This document shows, piece after piece, positions 13,845 to 15,680 of a DNA stretch of 15,680 bases (within the stretch, counting starts at the first letter, position 1; every line of letters begins with the position of its first letter). The notes beneath the pieces are model-generated. The model was not told the origin of the DNA and did no database searches. It worked only from the letters and a program-made list of their open reading frames with translations. The position numbers and the translations under genes were made by a program. Source of the DNA: Paracraurococcus sp049315625 (GTDB lineage Bacteria > Pseudomonadota > Alphaproteobacteria > Acetobacterales > Acetobacteraceae); the NCBI GenBank assembly GCA_049315625.1, contig JBMOJU010000095.1, positions 1-15,680 on the forward strand, read 5' to 3'.

Positions 13845-14599
13845 CAGAGCGTCACCAGGCCGCTGTCGACGGGCAGGATGGTGCCGGTGACGATGCGGCT
13901 TTCGTCCGAGGCGAGGTAGAGGATGGCGTTGGCCATATCGATCGGCTCGCCGAGGCCGAGCAGATGCTGGTCGGCCAGCACCTGCATGGCGGAGTTGCCG
14001 GCGAGCAGGCCGCGCACGCGGTCGGTCAGCGTGACGGTAGGGGCGACGGCATTGACCCGGACGCGCTTCGGGCCGAACTCGACGGCGAGCGACCGGGTGA
14101 GCGAGGCGACGCCGCCCTTGGCCGCGGTGTAGCAATCCCGACCAGGGAAGCCCATCAGCGCCACGACCGAGGCCATGTTGATGATGGAGCCGCCGCCGGA
14201 GCGGATGAGTTCGGGGATGCCGAAGCGGCAGCCGAGGAAGGTGCCGTAGAGGTCGAGCTTGATGGCGCGCCAGAACTCCTCGAGCGGCGCCTCGACGACA
14301 TTGTTGTCGATGCTGGTGGAGCCGCCGGCATTGTTGTGCAGCACGTGCAGGCCGCCATAGTGCCTGACGGTCTGGGCGATGGTGCCGGCGATGCTGTCGG
14401 GCTCGCTGACATCGGTCTGCAGGAAGATCGCCTCGCCGCCGGCGCGGAGGATGCGGTGCGCGGTCTCCTCGCCGCTCGGCGTGTCGATCTCCGCGATGAC
14501 GACCTTGGCGCCCTCGCGCGCGAAGAGCTCAGCGGTGCAGCGGCCGATGCCCGTGCCCGCGCCGGTGACGATGGCAACCTTGCCTTGCAGCCTGGCCAT
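13844..14599 (-). CDS. SDR-family NAD(P)-dependent dehydrogenase
   Basis: This 251-aa classical short-chain dehydrogenase/reductase is complete and of usual length. The cofactor motif TGAGTGIG (12-19), NNAG (89-92) and the catalytic triad Ser144, Tyr157 and Lys161 (YTAAK) are all present. The Asn usually found in the fourth-helix NLxG position reads Asp116 (LDLYG), a variation seen in some SDRs. An acidic residue at the end of the second strand (Glu37) suggests a preference for NAD over NADP. Start ATG 14599 follows a good GGAGGGAA ribosome binding site; an in-frame ATG at 14632 lacks one. It is first in the operon with a HIBADH-like enzyme, a Bug protein and a racemase-like protein, and probably oxidises a hydroxy acid or related alcohol in that pathway. 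Confidence 0.92.
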   Translation of the reverse strand: MARLQGKVAIVTGAGTGIGRCTAELFAREGAKVVIAEIDTPSGEETAHRILRAGGEAIFLQTDVSEPDSIAGTIAQTVRHYGGLHVLHNNAGGSTSIDNNVVEAPLEEFWRAIKLDLYGTFLGCRFGIPELIRSGGGSIINMASVVALMGFPGRDCYTAAKGGVASLTRSLAVEFGPKRVRVNAVAPTVTLTDRVRGLLAGNSAMQVLADQHLLGLGEPIDMANAILYLASDESRIVTGTILPVDSGLVTL

Positions 14600-14686
14600 T
14601 TGGCCGTTCCCTCCCTGGTTTTGCGAGACCATGGCAGGAAGCGGCGCGGGGCGGCAAGCCGTGGATGGTGGGCTGGCGCCCTGCCC
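14600..14686. other. Short intergenic region upstream of the SDR operon
   Basis: This 87-bp gap follows lolD (same strand) and precedes nothing else on the plus strand. It must hold the SDR operon promoter if that operon is not read from elsewhere. A weak minus-strand pair, TTGCCG (14657-14652) and CATGGT (14633-14628), spaced 18 bp, is the best candidate. I see no clear terminator for the SDR side or operator. Confidence 0.25.
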
Positions 14687-15373
14687 TCAGGCCTCCACCA
14701 CCTTCCCGTCCCGCAGCGTGACCACCCGGTCCATCCGCGCCGCGAGCTCCGGGTTGTGGGTGGCGATCAGCGCGGCGAGCCCCTGGCCGCGCACCGCGGC
14801 GAGCAATTCCGCGAACACCCGCCCGGCGGTGCCGACATCGAGGTTGCCCGTCGGCTCGTCGGCCAGCAGGATGCGCGGCGCATTGGCCAAGGCACGGGCG
14901 ATCGCCACCCGCTGCTGCTCGCCGCCCGAAAGCCGCCCGGGCCGGTGATGTTCCCGCCCCGTCAGCCCGAAGCTGGCCAGCAGCGCCCGGGCCCGGTGCC
15001 CCGCCGCGGCGCGCGGCGTGCCGGCGGCCAGCTGCGGCAGGACCACGTTCTCCTCGGCGGTGAATTCCGGGAGCAGGTGGTGAAACTGGTAGACGAAGCC
15101 GATGGTGGTGCGGCGGATCGCCGTGCGCCCGGCATCCGAGAGCGTGCCGGCGGCGCCGCCGCCCACATAGACCTCGCCGGCATCGGGTCGCTCCAGCAGC
15201 CCGGCCAGGTGCAGCAGGGTGGATTTGCCGGTGCCGGAGGGGGCGACCAGCGCGACGATCTCGCCCGCCTGCAACGCGAGGTCGGCGCCACGCAGCACCG
15301 GCAGCTCCCCAGCCTCGGTGCGGAAGCGCCGCTCGACGGCGGCGAGGCGGAGCGCCGGGACAGTCTCACTCAT
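14687..15373 (-). CDS. lolD: Lipoprotein-releasing ABC transporter ATP-binding protein LolD
   Basis: This 228-aa ATPase of the LolCDE complex powers release of outer-membrane lipoproteins from the inner membrane to LolA. Walker A reads APSGTGKST (44-52, with Ala in place of the usual first Gly). The Q-loop is YQFHHLLPEF with Gln96, the signature LSGGEQQRV lies at 148-156, Walker B ILLADEP at 168-174 and the switch His207 in ATHNP. The FHHLLPEF segment and short length are typical of LolD within the MacB/LolD group. It overlaps the preceding lolC-type gene by 8 nt, with GGAGG (15387-15383) about 9 nt before ATG 15373, and so sits in the standard lolC-lolD arrangement. Confidence 0.92.
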   Translation of the reverse strand: MSETVPALRLAAVERRFRTEAGELPVLRGADLALQAGEIVALVAPSGTGKSTLLHLAGLLERPDAGEVYVGGGAAGTLSDAGRTAIRRTTIGFVYQFHHLLPEFTAEENVVLPQLAAGTPRAAAGHRARALLASFGLTGREHHRPGRLSGGEQQRVAIARALANAPRILLADEPTGNLDVGTAGRVFAELLAAVRGQGLAALIATHNPELAARMDRVVTLRDGKVVEA

Positions 15374-15680
15374 TGCGCAGGGCCTCCACCGGGTCCAGCC
15401 GCGCTGCCCGCCAGCTCGGGACCAAGGTCGCCAGCAGCGACAGCAGCAGTCCGAGCCCGACCACCTGCGCCACCTCGGCCGGGTCCACCACGGCAGGGAT
15501 GCGGGTGAGGAAGTAGATCTCCGGGTCGAAGACCGTGGTGCCGGTGATCGCCATCAGCCCCTGCCGGATGCTTTCGATGTTGGCGCAGAACAGCAGCCCG
15601 ATGCCGAAGCCCGCCAAGGTGCCGACGCCGCCCACCGCCGCGCCACACAGGAGGAAGATGCGCAGGATCGCCCCCCTGCC
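15366..15680 (-). CDS. lolC: Lipoprotein-releasing ABC transporter permease LolC/LolE, 3' end only
   Basis: Only the last 104 codons are in the window; the gene continues beyond the right edge. The frame stays open to base 15680, beginning GRGAILRIFLLCGA, which matches the end of the periplasmic region and the following membrane helix of LolC/LolE (FtsX-like permease). It continues through the VGTLAGFGIGLL segment, the FYFLT-like EIYFLTRIP loop, and ends in the hydrophobic VVGLGLLLSLLATLVPSWRAARLDPVEALRNE tail shared by FtsX/LolC proteins. It overlaps lolD by 8 nt. In alphaproteobacteria a single hybrid LolC/E permease usually pairs with LolD; this fragment cannot tell LolC from LolE. Confidence 0.88.
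   Translation of the reverse strand, partial: GRGAILRIFLLCGAAVGGVGTLAGFGIGLLFCANIESIRQGLMAITGTTVFDPEIYFLTRIPAVVDPAEVAQVVGLGLLLSLLATLVPSWRAARLDPVEALRNE

Noticed and set aside
13964..15508. 514-codon plus-strand open frame
   Set aside because: It runs antisense across SDR, lolD and lolC, all of which have full motif support, and its translation is low complexity.

Overview
The window is a very GC-rich (about 70 % or more), densely packed bacterial chromosome segment. It looks like an alphaproteobacterium, most likely an Acetobacteraceae member of the Roseomonas type. That placement is an inference from G/C-saturated third codon positions, many stop/start overlaps, several Bug/TctC-type binding proteins and a LolC-LolD pair. 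No RNA gene, IS transposase, CRISPR array or phage gene was seen.

Left part (1-4783, plus strand): an AT-richer leader, an unrecognised 252-aa protein, an EamA-type permease, a 671-aa protein joining a putative PD-(D/E)XK nuclease-like N-terminus to a DUF2075-type SF1 helicase core, and an unrecognised 349-aa protein. The last three overlap by 4 and 8 nt and look translationally coupled. Between this block and the convergent operon to its right (about 4778-4932) lies a ~155-bp hairpin-rich stretch with imperfect terminal inverted repeats, possibly a small non-autonomous repeat element.

Middle part: a minus-strand cluster (7389 down to 4933) encodes a YbaK/EbsC-type Cys-tRNA(Pro) deacylase, an AcuI/YhdH-type quinone-oxidoreductase-like reductase and a Bug/TctC periplasmic binding protein. 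Divergent from it on the plus strand is a two-subunit molybdenum hydroxylase of the isoquinoline 1-oxidoreductase type (2Fe-2S subunit plus Tat-exported molybdopterin subunit). A second Bug/TctC protein follows, and its Shine-Dalgarno sequence sits at the foot of a perfect 10-bp inverted repeat.

Right part: a tightly coupled minus-strand operon (14599 down to 11343) encodes an SDR dehydrogenase, a 3-hydroxyisobutyrate-dehydrogenase-like enzyme, a third Bug/TctC protein and an Asp/Glu/hydantoin racemase-family protein. It reads as a small-acid uptake and catabolism operon of unknown substrate. It meets the second Bug gene tail to tail with a 14-bp overlap of coding ends. The window closes with lolD and the 3' end of lolC (lipoprotein export), the latter cut by the window edge.

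The candidates for undescribed biology are the nuclease-helicase plus 349-aa pair, the inverted-repeat element, and the RBS-overlapping hairpin. All three rest on sequence patterns alone.
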